Assembly (NCBI RefSeq): GCF_013408565.1
Contig: NZ_JACBZX010000001.1
Span: forward strand, 124,001 to 188,000
Reading direction: 5' to 3'
From: Janibacter alkaliphilus
GTDB taxonomy: Bacteria > Actinomycetota > Actinomycetes > Actinomycetales > Dermatophilaceae
Length of the DNA stretch: 64,000 nt
In this document: one piece after another, positions 27,367 through 35,473 of the stretch
Numbering within the stretch: the stretch's first letter is position 1
Layout of the letters: each line of letters opens with the position of its first letter
Notes under the pieces: model-generated
The model's input: only the letters and a program-made list of their open reading frames with translations
Database searches by the model: none
Told to the model about the DNA's origin: nothing
Position numbers and translations under genes: made by a program

Positions 27367-28959
27367 TCAGACCGGCGGGATGCTGCGCCGCTTCGTGGCG
27401 AAGTGCCGCTCGCGGCCCCGGGCGTGCGCGATCCGCCGGACGAGGTCGGCCCGCAGGTCCTCGGCCTCGACGACGTCGTCGATGACCAGGTCGGCGGCCA
27501 GCCGCTCGAGATCGACGTCCTGCTCGTAGTCCTCGCGCCGGGCCGCGACGAAGGCGTCCCGCGCCTCGGCCCCCTCGCTCGCCTCGATCGTCGCGATGGT
27601 GTTGGCGTAGACCGCGTTGACCGCGGCCTCGGGCCCCATCACCGCGATCCGGGCGGTCGGCAGGGCGATCGTCGCGTCCGGGGCGAAGCCGGGACCGCCC
27701 ATCGCGTAGAGCCCGGCGCCGTAGGCCTTGCGGACGACGACGCAGACCTGCGGCACGGTGGCCGCCGAGACGGCGTGCACCATCTTCGCGCCGTGCCGGA
27801 TGATCCCGCCCCGCTCGACCTCGCTGCCGATCATGAAGCCGGGCACGTCGGCCAGGTAGATCAGCGGGATCGAGTAGGCGTCGCACATCCAGATGAACCG
27901 GGCGGCCTTGTCGGCGCTGTCGGCGAAGAGGACCCCGCCCTTGGCCATCGAGTTGTTGGCGACGATGCCGACGGTCTGCCCCTCCAGGCGACCCAGCCCG
28001 ACGACGAGCTCGGGGGCGAAGAGCGCCTTGACCTCGAAGAAGGAGTCGTCGTCGAGCAGGCCGTCGATGACCTCGTGGATGTCGAAGGGCTGGCTCTCCC
28101 GCTCCGGGACCACCGCCCGGGTCAGCGGCTGCGTCGGCGGCTCGACCTGGTAGCTCGGGACCTCGCCGCGCCAGGACAGCGGCAGGTAGCTCAGCCACAG
28201 CCGGGCCAGCTCGATCGCCTCGGCGTCGTCGCCGACGAGCACGTCGCCGCAGCCGGAGACGGTGCAGTGCATCCGGGCACCACCCATCTCCTCCAGGCTG
28301 ACCCGCTCGCCGACGACCATCTCGGCCATCCGCGGGCTGCCCAGGTACATCGAGGCGTTGCCCTCGACCATGATGACCAGGTCGGTGAAGCTGGGGATGT
28401 AGGCGCCGCCGGCGGCGCTCGGCCCGAAGAGGCAGCAGACCTGCGGGACCTTGCCGGAGAGGGCGACCTGGTTGTGGAAGATGTGCCCGGCGCCGCGCCG
28501 CCCGGGAAACATCTCCACCTGGTCGGTGATCCGGGCACCCGCGGAGTCGACGAACCAGAAGACCGGGAGCTCCTCGCGCAGCGCGGTCTCGGTGGCCCGC
28601 ACGATCTTCTCGACGGTGCGTGCGCCCCACGAGCCGGCCTTGACGGTCGGGTCGTTGGCGATGACGATGACCGGCCGCTCGTCGACCAGCCCGCGGCCGG
28701 TGACCACCCCGTCGGCGGGCAGCCCGTCGGCGAGCGCGTTGGCGTACCGGCCGTCCTCGACGAAGCTGCCCTCGTCGAGCAGCAGCGCGATCCGGTCCCG
28801 GACGTAGAGCTTGCCCTGGGCCTCGAGCTTGGCGGCCGCCTTCTCGGTGGGCGCGGCGGAGGCGGCGTGCGCCTGCTGCAGCCGGGCCCGGACGTCGGCG
28901 ACCCGCGGGTCGCCCGGGTGCTCGGCGGGGTGCTGGCTGGGGTGTCCTGCCGGGGACAT
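27367..28959 (-). CDS. Acyl-CoA carboxylase carboxyltransferase subunit (MccB/AccD1-like)
   Basis: A 530-residue biotin-dependent carboxyltransferase. Motifs FVDSAGARITDQVEMFPG, GPSAAGGAYIPSFTD, NNSMAKGGVLFADSADKAARF and VRKAYGAGLYAMGG place it with methylcrotonyl-CoA carboxylase beta and AccD1 proteins. It is coupled by ATGA overlap to an acyl-CoA dehydrogenase, the pairing seen in leucine and branched acyl-CoA catabolism. No dedicated biotin carboxylase is adjacent, so it may borrow AccA (44558) or a distant subunit. The substrate is therefore uncertain. Confidence 0.88.
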   Translation of the reverse strand: MSPAGHPSQHPAEHPGDPRVADVRARLQQAHAASAAPTEKAAAKLEAQGKLYVRDRIALLLDEGSFVEDGRYANALADGLPADGVVTGRGLVDERPVIVIANDPTVKAGSWGARTVEKIVRATETALREELPVFWFVDSAGARITDQVEMFPGRRGAGHIFHNQVALSGKVPQVCCLFGPSAAGGAYIPSFTDLVIMVEGNASMYLGSPRMAEMVVGERVSLEEMGGARMHCTVSGCGDVLVGDDAEAIELARLWLSYLPLSWRGEVPSYQVEPPTQPLTRAVVPERESQPFDIHEVIDGLLDDDSFFEVKALFAPELVVGLGRLEGQTVGIVANNSMAKGGVLFADSADKAARFIWMCDAYSIPLIYLADVPGFMIGSEVERGGIIRHGAKMVHAVSAATVPQVCVVVRKAYGAGLYAMGGPGFAPDATIALPTARIAVMGPEAAVNAVYANTIATIEASEGAEARDAFVAARREDYEQDVDLERLAADLVIDDVVEAEDLRADLVRRIAHARGRERHFATKRRSIPPV

Positions 28960-30155
28960 CAGGAGACCAGCCCGAGGTGGCGGGCGATGACCATGCGCTG
29001 CACCTCGGAGGTGCCCTCGCCGATCTCGAGGATCTTGGCGTCCCGGTAGAAGCGGGCCACCGGGTACTCCTCCATGAAGCCGTTGCCGCCGAAGATCTGG
29101 GTGGCGATCCGGGTGGCGGTCACCGCCGCCTCGCTGGTGTAGAGCTTCGCGATGCTCGCCGCCTTCGCCACCTCGGCGGCGCTGCGCCGACCGCGGTCGG
29201 CCTCGTCCTTGAGCCAGGCCGCCTTGTAGGTCAGCGCCCGGGAGGCCTCGACCATGACGGCCAGGTCGGCGACCTGGAAGGAGACGCCCTGGTTGGCGCC
29301 GATGGGGCGGCCGAAGGCGGTGCGGGTGCCGGCGTACTCGGTGGCCAGCTCGAGCATCCGCTGGGTCAGGCCCAGGGCCAGCGCGGAGATCGCGATGCGA
29401 CCGTCGTCGAGGGTCTTGAGGAACTGCCGGAAGCCCTCCCCCTCGGCGCCGAGCAGGTTCTCGGCGGGGACCCGGCAGCCGTCGAAGGTCAGCCCGTGGG
29501 TGTCGCTGATGTGCCAGCCGAGCTTGTCGTAGGCCGGCTCCACGGTGAGGCCCGGGGTGCCGGAGGGGACGATGATCGCCGAGATCTGCGGGCGGCCGGC
29601 GTCGCTGGTGCCGGTGCGGGCGGTGACGGTGACGCACGAGGTGATGTCGGTGCCGGAGTTGGTGATGAAGGCCTTGGCGCCGTCGATCACCCAGTCGGCG
29701 CCGTCACGCACCGCCTTCGTCCGGGTGCCACCGGCGTCGGAGCCGGCGTCCGGCTCGGTGAGGCCGAAGCCGGCCAGCGCCCGACCGGCGACGAGGTCCG
29801 GGAGCCAGGTCGCCTTCTGCTCGTCGCTGCCGAAGGTGAGGATCGGGTTGATCCCCAGGCCGACCCCGGCGGAGAGCGTGATGCCGATCGACTGGTCGAC
29901 CCGGCCGAGCTCCTCGATGGCCAGGCAGAGCGCGGTGAAGTCGCTCTGCACCACCCCGTCGACGGTCTCGGCGCTGCCGCCGTGCTCCTCGGGGACGACC
30001 AGGCCGAAGAGGCCGAGGTCGCCCATCCGGGCGACCACCTCCAGCGGCAGGTGGTGCTCCCGGTCCCAGCCGGCCACGTGCGGCTCGATCTCGCGGGTGG
30101 CGAACTCGCGCACGCTCGCGCGGAAGTCCTCGTGGTCCTGGCTCAGCTCGAACAT
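28959..30155 (-). CDS. Acyl-CoA dehydrogenase (short/medium-chain type)
   Basis: A 398-residue flavoprotein. FAD loop GFGLTEPDAGSDAGG, the [10 protein letters not shown] segment, and a C-terminal IGEGTSEVQRMVIARHLG that places the catalytic Glu at the common MCAD/SCAD position. The alternative position used by isovaleryl-CoA dehydrogenase holds Gly (LDDGRIAI), so an isovaleryl-CoA role is less likely despite the MerR and carboxyltransferase neighbours. ATG 30155 has GAGGACGACG upstream. It is divergent from merR across a perfect 16-bp operator. Confidence 0.9.
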   Translation of the reverse strand: MFELSQDHEDFRASVREFATREIEPHVAGWDREHHLPLEVVARMGDLGLFGLVVPEEHGGSAETVDGVVQSDFTALCLAIEELGRVDQSIGITLSAGVGLGINPILTFGSDEQKATWLPDLVAGRALAGFGLTEPDAGSDAGGTRTKAVRDGADWVIDGAKAFITNSGTDITSCVTVTARTGTSDAGRPQISAIIVPSGTPGLTVEPAYDKLGWHISDTHGLTFDGCRVPAENLLGAEGEGFRQFLKTLDDGRIAISALALGLTQRMLELATEYAGTRTAFGRPIGANQGVSFQVADLAVMVEASRALTYKAAWLKDEADRGRRSAAEVAKAASIAKLYTSEAAVTATRIATQIFGGNGFMEEYPVARFYRDAKILEIGEGTSEVQRMVIARHLGLVS

Positions 30156-30228
30156 CGTCGTCCTCGCGTCGGTGGAGGCTCCTGGGGGTCGCCCCGGAGC
30201 ACGGTCTGGCACGTCGGTCTGGTGCTTG

Positions 30229-30244
30229 ACGTTGACGTCAACGT
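30229..30244. promoter_or_regulatory. MerR-type operator, perfect 16-bp palindrome
   Basis: ACGTTGACGTCAACGT is fully palindromic and lies between the divergent acyl-CoA dehydrogenase and merR genes, 19 bp from the merR start. It resembles LiuR-type sites described upstream of branched-chain amino-acid degradation genes. Confidence 0.75.
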
Positions 30245-30262
30245 AAAGCATGCTCACGGGTC

Positions 30263-30655
30263 ATGACAAGCACGCGCGAGGAGCAGCGCACGTGGAGCAT
30301 CGCGGAGGTGGCCGAGGAGCTCGGGATCACCCACCGGACGGTGCGCCACTACGAGCAGCTGGGCCTGGTCTCCCCGGCGCGGGAGGGCACCCGGCGGGTC
30401 TACCGGCGGCGCGACCGGACCCGCCTCGGCCTCGTGGTGCGCGGGCGGCGGCTGGGCTTCCCGCTGGAGGAGATCGCCAAGATCATCGACCTCTACGACG
30501 CCCCGCGCGGGCGCACCAGCCAGCTGGAGTACGTGCTCTCCCAGATCGACGAGCGCCGCGCCGACCTCGAGCAGCGCCGTCGGGACGTCGAGGCGGCCCT
30601 CACCGAGCTGGACACCTTCGAGCAGCGCTGCCGCGACGAGCTCGCCTCCCGCTGA
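30263..30655 (+). CDS. MerR-family transcriptional regulator
   Basis: A 130-residue regulator. N-terminal winged helix WSIAEVAEELGITHRTVRHYEQLGLVSPAREGTRRVY, then a long coiled-coil dimerisation helix (about 80-125). No Cys cluster for metals is present, so an acyl-CoA or redox-independent ligand is more likely. By context it controls the divergent acyl-CoA dehydrogenase/carboxyltransferase operon, in the manner of LiuR-type MerR proteins. Confidence 0.9.
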   Translation: MTSTREEQRTWSIAEVAEELGITHRTVRHYEQLGLVSPAREGTRRVYRRRDRTRLGLVVRGRRLGFPLEEIAKIIDLYDAPRGRTSQLEYVLSQIDERRADLEQRRRDVEAALTELDTFEQRCRDELASR

Positions 30656-30671
30656 CCCTCCCCCTCCCCCT

Positions 30672-30824
30672 CCGCAACTGCCCGGGCAAATCACACGGCC
30701 TCCCTCGCAACTGCCCGGGCAAATCACCACCCTCCCTCGCAACTGCCCGGGCAAATCACCACCCTCCCCCGCAACTGCCCGGGCAAATCACACGGCCCCT
30801 CCGCAACTGCCCGGGCAATTCACC
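30672..30824. repeat. Left five-unit palindrome array of the second nuclease-like gene
   Basis: Cores TGCCCGGGCA at 30679, 30712, 30744, 30776 and 30808 (start positions; spacing 33, 32, 32, 32). Each unit reads CGCAAC, core, AATCAC (last unit ATTCAC), followed by a C/T-rich filler. The array fills the space between merR and the nuclease-like gene. Confidence 0.97.
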
Positions 30825-30852
30825 ACGGTGGAGCCCGCGCGGAGTCGCGCCC

Positions 30853-30861
30853 TGTGGATAA
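30853..30861 (-). other. Consensus DnaA box
   Basis: TGTGGATAA, the complement of TTATCCACA, between the left palindrome array and the nuclease-like gene. A single box does not indicate an origin. Confidence 0.45.
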
Positions 30862-30901
30862 CCCCACGGGGCTCGGCCCCGAAGTCGGCAGCCTGGCCTT
30901 C

Positions 30902-31831
30902 GTGACCACCACGCTGCACGTCGACCTCACCAACGTCGGGGACCTGCCCGTCTTCAGCCGGGAGCAGGCCAGGGGGTGGGGCATCTCCGACCGCGACCTC
31001 GCCGCGCTGTGCCGAAGGGGCAGCTTCCGGCGTCTCGCGCGCGGTTGGTACTCGTCGCGCATGGACGCCACGCCTGAAGAGCTCCATGTCCTCCGGACCG
31101 TCGCCAACATCCGCCTGCATGCTGGCCGATCCGTCGCGGTCCGCCACTCGGCAGTCCTGCTGCACGGGCTCCCGCTGGCCAAGGCTGATCTCGACATCGT
31201 CGAGCTCGCCCGCGCCGGGCAGGGCCATGGCCGGATACGTGCTGGCGTCCGCGAGAGCCTGCTGGAGGGGCGCCCCACGACGCAGGTCGAGCTGCCGGAC
31301 CTCGGCGCCGGCGCATCTCTCGTCACGGTCCCGCACGCGATCGTGGGCACCGCACAGACCAACAATCCCTCGGCCGCCCTCGTCGCCGGCGACCACGCCC
31401 TTCGCCTCGGCCTGTGCACGCCCGCCGAGATCCACGAGGCGCTCGCCGATGCCGCAGGGCAGACGGGGGTCGGCCAGGCGCGCCTGGCGCTGGCGCATCT
31501 CGACGGCCGTCACGAGTCACCCGGCGAGACGCTGACCGCAGTGATCCTGCGGACGCTCGGGTGGGACGTCGACCCGCAGGTCGAGGTGGTGGCCGCTGGC
31601 CGGCTCTACCGTCTGGACTTCGCTCTGCGTGCCTACCGGGTCGCCATCGAGTTCGACGGCCAGGTGAAGTACAACGATCCAGCGGCGCACCTCGCCCAGG
31701 AGCGCCGCGAGGCGGACCTCAGATCCGTCGGTTGGGCCTTCGCGCGGTTGGGCTGGGACGACCTCGACGACCCGGCGATCCTCGGCGGGCGCATCCGTTC
31801 GGCGATCGCCGAGCTGGACCCGGTCGCCTGA
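30902..31831 (+). CDS. AbiEi-like N-terminal / DUF559-like nuclease-fold protein, array-bracketed
   Basis: A 309-residue protein with the same layout as the one at 6869-7783. N-terminal AbiEi-type winged helix (PVFSREQARGWGISDRDLAALCRRGSFRRLARGWY), a middle domain with RHSAVLLHGLPL, and a C-terminal DUF559/PD-(D/E)XK-like domain: Asp in RLDFAL, Glu-X-Asp-Gly in AIEFDGQVKY with a following Lys, then RREADLRSVGWAFARLGWDDL. The putative active-site set (D, ExD, K) is more complete here. GTG 30902 places the start just before the first domain; GTG 30854 would add 16 residues overlapping a DnaA box. Five-unit palindrome arrays flank it on both sides in opposite orientation. No cognate toxin is adjacent. 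Confidence 0.75.
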   Translation: MTTTLHVDLTNVGDLPVFSREQARGWGISDRDLAALCRRGSFRRLARGWYSSRMDATPEELHVLRTVANIRLHAGRSVAVRHSAVLLHGLPLAKADLDIVELARAGQGHGRIRAGVRESLLEGRPTTQVELPDLGAGASLVTVPHAIVGTAQTNNPSAALVAGDHALRLGLCTPAEIHEALADAAGQTGVGQARLALAHLDGRHESPGETLTAVILRTLGWDVDPQVEVVAAGRLYRLDFALRAYRVAIEFDGQVKYNDPAAHLAQERREADLRSVGWAFARLGWDDLDDPAILGGRIRSAIAELDPVA

Positions 31832-31845
31832 CGCCAGCGGCCGAT

Positions 31846-31993
31846 GTGATTTGCCCGGGCAGCTGCCCCCTTCTGGTGATTTGCCCGGGCAGTTGCGCAC
31901 CCCTCGGTGATTTGCCCGGGCAGTTGCGGAGGCGGCGTGTGAATTGCCCGGGCAGTTGCGGAGGGGCCGTGTGAATTGCCCGGGCAGCTGCGG
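31846..31993. repeat. Right five-unit palindrome array of the second nuclease-like gene
   Basis: Cores at 31852, 31882, 31913, 31945 and 31977 (spacing 30, 31, 32, 32). Units read GTGATT or GTGAAT, core, GTTGCG: the reverse complement of the left array. It begins 14 bp after the gene's stop codon and ends 14 bp before a convergent methyltransferase gene. Confidence 0.97.
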
Positions 31994-32007
31994 AGGGGGC
32001 GGGCGGG

Positions 32008-32841
32008 TCAGAGGCGGACGACGTGGGCCTTGGCCCGGTGCTCGATGCGGAACTCGGGACGGGCGGCGAAGAAGTCCTGCGTCGCCTGGCGCGATCCGTC
32101 CCAGTAGTAGTAGTCGTCGAGCACGATGCGCCCGCCACGCACCAGCTGCGGGGCGACCCGCTCCAGGCAGACCATCGTCGAGTCGTACCAGTCGCCGTCC
32201 AGGTGGGCCAGCGCCACCGGTCCCTCGACGTGCAGCGTGTCCTCGAAGAGACCCGCCACCAGCTCGACCCGGTGCTCGGGAGCCGGGACGCCCAGCCGGT
32301 CGAAGGAGGCGCAGACCTCGCCGAGCAGATCCTCCCGGTAGCCGTAGTAGGTGTCGTCGCCGATGCCCGACGACCGCCCGGAGACGATCTGCCGGTACCG
32401 AGCGTGCACCGCCTCGGGGTCTCGCTCGGACGGCTCCGGGATCATCCCGAAGACGTCGTAGACCGCCATCGGCCGTTCCCGCGACTTGGCCGCGGCGAGC
32501 ACGATCGCCGACCCGCCCAGGGCGGTGCCGGCCTCGATGATCTGCCCCTCCCGACCGGAGCGCTCGATCTCCCCGACCAGCGCCGCGAGCGCCCGCAGGT
32601 CCTCGGCCCGCAGATAGGTCAGCCGTTCCTGCCGCACCCGGGCCACCACCTCCTCGACGCTCTCCGGGAGGTCGTCGCCGAAGGGGTAGCGGGTCGCCGC
32701 CCGGAGCAGCTCCAGCTCTGCGGTCATCCGCTCGCGCTGCTCGTCCGATCGCGTGAGCCTCCCCCGCAGCCGGGAGAGCTCGCGACGCAGGTCCTCCTCC
32801 GGAGCTGGGGACGTCTCTGCACGGGACCGTTCGTCGGGCAC
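32008..32841 (-). CDS. TylF/MycF-like class I SAM-dependent methyltransferase
   Basis: A 277-residue protein. Residues about 15-50 form a heptad-rich coiled coil (LRRELSRLRGRLTRSDEQ). The Rossmann domain follows with the SAM-binding IIEAGTALGGSAIVLAAA, and then LAHLDGDWYDSTMVCLERVAPQLVRGGRIVLDDYYYWDG, typical of TylF-type sugar O-methyltransferases that use a metal-bound Asp pair. Related proteins modify macrolide sugars or surface glycans; there is no biosynthetic cluster here, so a glycan target is a guess. GAGAGGAG precedes the GTG start. Confidence 0.8.
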   Translation of the reverse strand: MPDERSRAETSPAPEEDLRRELSRLRGRLTRSDEQRERMTAELELLRAATRYPFGDDLPESVEEVVARVRQERLTYLRAEDLRALAALVGEIERSGREGQIIEAGTALGGSAIVLAAAKSRERPMAVYDVFGMIPEPSERDPEAVHARYRQIVSGRSSGIGDDTYYGYREDLLGEVCASFDRLGVPAPEHRVELVAGLFEDTLHVEGPVALAHLDGDWYDSTMVCLERVAPQLVRGGRIVLDDYYYWDGSRQATQDFFAARPEFRIEHRAKAHVVRL

Positions 32842-32885
32842 GGTGCGTCTCCTCTCGTGTCCTGTCGTGGCAGGCGCCGCCCAAC

Positions 32886-33884
32886 CTAGCCGGAGACCTG
32901 CCGGGCCAGGTAGGCGTCGATCTCGGCGTGGCCGGGAGCGGTGGTCGGCCCGCGCCGGGTCACCTTGACCGCCGCGGCGGCGTTCGCCCGTCGGCACGCC
33001 TCGACCCACCCGGTCCCCCGGGCACGTTCGGCGACGAGCACGCCGGTGTGCGTGTCGCCCGCCCCGTTGGTGTCCACCGCTCGCTCCGGGAAGCCCGCGA
33101 GGACGGTCGCGCCCGCATCGCACACCGAGACCGCGCACCCGGCCGGACCGTCCCGCACGATCGTCACCGCACCGGCCGGCAGCAGGGCCCGCACCGCGTC
33201 CGCGGCATCGGCCATCCCGCTGGCCCCGGTCAGCGCGCTCGCCTCGTCGAGGTTCGAGGTCCACACGCTCGTCCGCGCGAGCACCTGCGTCACGAGCTCG
33301 GCCGGCAGGCCCTCGAGGGCGTCCCCGGGGTCGAGGACGACGACGACCCCCTCTGGCAGCCCGGCGAGCCAGGTCAGCAGCGGCTCGCGGGTGCGGCCGT
33401 GCAGGCTGTAGCCGCTGACGCACACGAGGTCCCCGGGCCGAGGGTGCGCCGCGTCCAGCGACGCGACGCTGATCTCGCGCTCCGCCTCGTGGGTGGTGAC
33501 GAAGGTGCGCTCCCCACCCGGCTCCAGCAGCACCAGGCACGAGCCGGTGTCCTGGTCGAGGACCGGCGGGCTCGCCAGCTCCACCCCGTCGTCGGCGAGG
33601 GCGGAGCGGACCATGTCGCCGTGCGGGCCGGTGCCGTGGGCCCCGGCGTGCACGCACCGGGCGCCCGAGCGGGCCGCCGCCAGCAGGATCGTCACCGCGC
33701 CGCCGGCGTGCCGCGCGCACCCGTGCGCCACGACGTTGCCGCCGCGGCGCGGCAGCCCGGGCACCTCGAGCACCACGTCGACGAGCGCCTGGCCGGTGTG
33801 GATCACCCGCGGGGCCGGGTCCGCCACGTCGCCGCCGGCACCCACGTCACCCCGCCCGTCCCCGACGCCTCGGTCGAGGCTCAC
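32886..33884 (-). CDS. PfkB-family carbohydrate kinase
   Basis: A 332-residue ribokinase-fold sugar kinase. GGNVVAHGCARHAGGAV is the N-terminal substrate motif and VDTNGAGDTHTG carries the anion hole and catalytic Asp. The phosphate acceptor is unknown. The GTG start overlaps the stop of tag (GTGA), so the two are co-transcribed although functionally unrelated. The first 20 residues look disordered, and a later start cannot be excluded. Confidence 0.85.
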   Translation of the reverse strand: MSLDRGVGDGRGDVGAGGDVADPAPRVIHTGQALVDVVLEVPGLPRRGGNVVAHGCARHAGGAVTILLAAARSGARCVHAGAHGTGPHGDMVRSALADDGVELASPPVLDQDTGSCLVLLEPGGERTFVTTHEAEREISVASLDAAHPRPGDLVCVSGYSLHGRTREPLLTWLAGLPEGVVVVLDPGDALEGLPAELVTQVLARTSVWTSNLDEASALTGASGMADAADAVRALLPAGAVTIVRDGPAGCAVSVCDAGATVLAGFPERAVDTNGAGDTHTGVLVAERARGTGWVEACRRANAAAAVKVTRRGPTTAPGHAEIDAYLARQVSG

Positions 33885-34501
33885 CCGGGCACCTGGGTGG
33901 CCGCCCGCTCGGCCAGGCACGGCTCCCGGCGCCAGCACCCGACCATGTGGTCGTCGACGATGCCCATCGCCTGCATCGCCGCGTAGGCGGTGGTCGGTCC
34001 GACGAAGCGGAAGCCGAGCCGCTTGAGGGTGCGCGAGAGCGTCACCGACCCGTCGGTGACCGCCGGCACGTCCTCCACCCGCCGGGGGGCAGGCTGGGTC
34101 GACGGCTCCGCCGACCACATCACCCGGGCCAGGCTGTCGCCCTGCCCGTGCAGCGCCAGCAGCGCCCGGGCGTTGCCGATGGTGGCCTCGATCTTGCCGC
34201 GGTGCCGGATGATCCGGGCGTCGGTCAGCAGCCGCTCCACGTCGCCCTCGCCGTACGCGGCGACCCGCTCGGGGTCGAAGCCGGCGAAGACCTCCCGGAA
34301 CGCCTCCCGCTTGCGCAGGATGGTGATCCACGAGAGCCCGGACTGGAAGCCCTCCAGACAGAGCTTCTCGAAGAGGGCCCGCTCGTCCGTCGTCGGGCGC
34401 CCCCACTCGGTGTCGTGGTACGTCACGTAGTCCTCGGCCTCACCCGCCCAGGCGCACCGCTGCCGCCCGTCCGCTCCCGCCAGGAGCCCGTCGCTGCTCA
34501 T
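33881..34501 (-). CDS. tag: DNA-3-methyladenine glycosylase I
   Basis: Removes 3-methyladenine from alkylated DNA. The 206-residue protein shows the Tag signature: zinc-ligand Cys in RCAWAGEAEDYVTYHDTEWG, GFQSGLSWITILRKREAFREVF, and the C-terminal zinc-binding HMVGCWRREPC. TAGCCT lies 7 nt before the ATG, suggesting a leaderless transcript that also carries the PfkB gene. Confidence 0.93.
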   Translation of the reverse strand: MSSDGLLAGADGRQRCAWAGEAEDYVTYHDTEWGRPTTDERALFEKLCLEGFQSGLSWITILRKREAFREVFAGFDPERVAAYGEGDVERLLTDARIIRHRGKIEATIGNARALLALHGQGDSLARVMWSAEPSTQPAPRRVEDVPAVTDGSVTLSRTLKRLGFRFVGPTTAYAAMQAMGIVDDHMVGCWRREPCLAERAATQVPG

Positions 34502-34508
34502 GAGCGGC

Positions 34509-34514
34509 AGGCTA
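34509..34514 (-). promoter_or_regulatory. Leaderless -10 element of tag
   Basis: TAGCCT on the minus strand, 7 nt before ATG 34501. Confidence 0.5.
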
Positions 34515-34564
34515 GACCCGAGCACCGACGACGCCGGCCCGACCCGTCGGGCACACTGGGCGGC

Positions 34565-35473
34565 ATGGCACCTGAACCCCGCTTCACCTCGGTGGACGAC
34601 GTCCGCGAGCGCCTGGCCGCGGTCGGCTACCTCGCCTCGGACGCCATCGCGACCACCGTCTACCTCGCCGACACCCTGGGCAAGCCGCTGCTGGTCGAGG
34701 GGCCGGCCGGCGTCGGCAAGACCGCGCTGAGCACCGCCGTCGCCGCGGCCACCGAGGCCGAGCTCATCCGGCTGCAGTGCTACGAAGGGGTCGACGAGGC
34801 CCGCGCCCTCTACGAGTGGAACCACGCCAAGCAGCTGCTGCGGATCACCGCCGCCGGCGCCCACCACGACGCCTCCGGCGACGACGAGGCCGACTGGAGC
34901 AGCGTCAAGGAGGACATCTTCACCGACGAGTTCCTGCTCGACCGGCCGCTGCTGAAGGCGGTGCGCAGCGAGCGCCCCAGCGTGCTGCTCATCGACGAGC
35001 TGGACAAGGCCGACGTGGAGATCGAGGGCCTGCTGCTCGAGGTGCTCTCCGACTTCCAGGTGACCGTCCCCGAGCTCGGCACCATCCAGGCGCGGCACAC
35101 CCCCTTCGTCGTGCTCACCTCCAACGCCACCCGCGAGCTCTCCGAGGCGCTGCGGCGCCGCTGCCTCTACCTGCACATCGACTACCCCGAGGCCACCCTG
35201 GAGCGCCAGATCGTCGACCTGGCGGTGCCCGGCCTGGACGACGCCCTCGCCGACTCGGTGGTCCGGCTCGTCGGGGCGCTGCGCGAGATGCGGCTGCGCA
35301 AGTCGCCGTCGGTGGCCGAGACCGTGGACTGGGCCCGCACCCTGCTCGCCCTGGGCGCCGGCAACGACCTCGACCCGGCGATGCTGCGCGAGACCCTCGG
35401 CGTCGTGCTCAAGCACCGCGACGACATCGAGACCGCCGCGGCCCGTCTCGAGCTGGACCGTGAGCTCGCCTGA
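34565..35473 (+). CDS. MoxR-family AAA+ ATPase
   Basis: A 302-residue AAA+ ATPase with Walker A EGPAGVGKTA, Walker B VLLIDELDKAD and sensor 1 in VVLTSNATRELS. MoxR ATPases work with a VWA-domain partner to insert metals or remodel enzyme complexes; the CoxD/CoxE pair of CO dehydrogenase is the best known case. The next gene is such a partner and overlaps by 14 bases. No dehydrogenase genes are near, so the client is unknown. Confidence 0.92.
   Translation: MAPEPRFTSVDDVRERLAAVGYLASDAIATTVYLADTLGKPLLVEGPAGVGKTALSTAVAAATEAELIRLQCYEGVDEARALYEWNHAKQLLRITAAGAHHDASGDDEADWSSVKEDIFTDEFLLDRPLLKAVRSERPSVLLIDELDKADVEIEGLLLEVLSDFQVTVPELGTIQARHTPFVVLTSNATRELSEALRRRCLYLHIDYPEATLERQIVDLAVPGLDDALADSVVRLVGALREMRLRKSPSVAETVDWARTLLALGAGNDLDPAMLRETLGVVLKHRDDIETAAARLELDRELA

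Noticed and set aside
28959..30155. Isovaleryl-CoA dehydrogenase
   Set aside because: The catalytic Glu is at the MCAD/SCAD position (IGEGTSEVQ) and not in the helix used by isovaleryl-CoA dehydrogenase.
30853..30861. Replication origin
   Set aside because: Only one DnaA box is present, with no cluster, AT-rich unwinding region, or dnaA/dnaN nearby.
30672..31993. CRISPR array
   Set aside because: The period (about 32 bp) and regular units look array-like, but the filler between cores is similar from unit to unit and only about 10-12 bp long, there are no unique spacers, and no cas genes are present.
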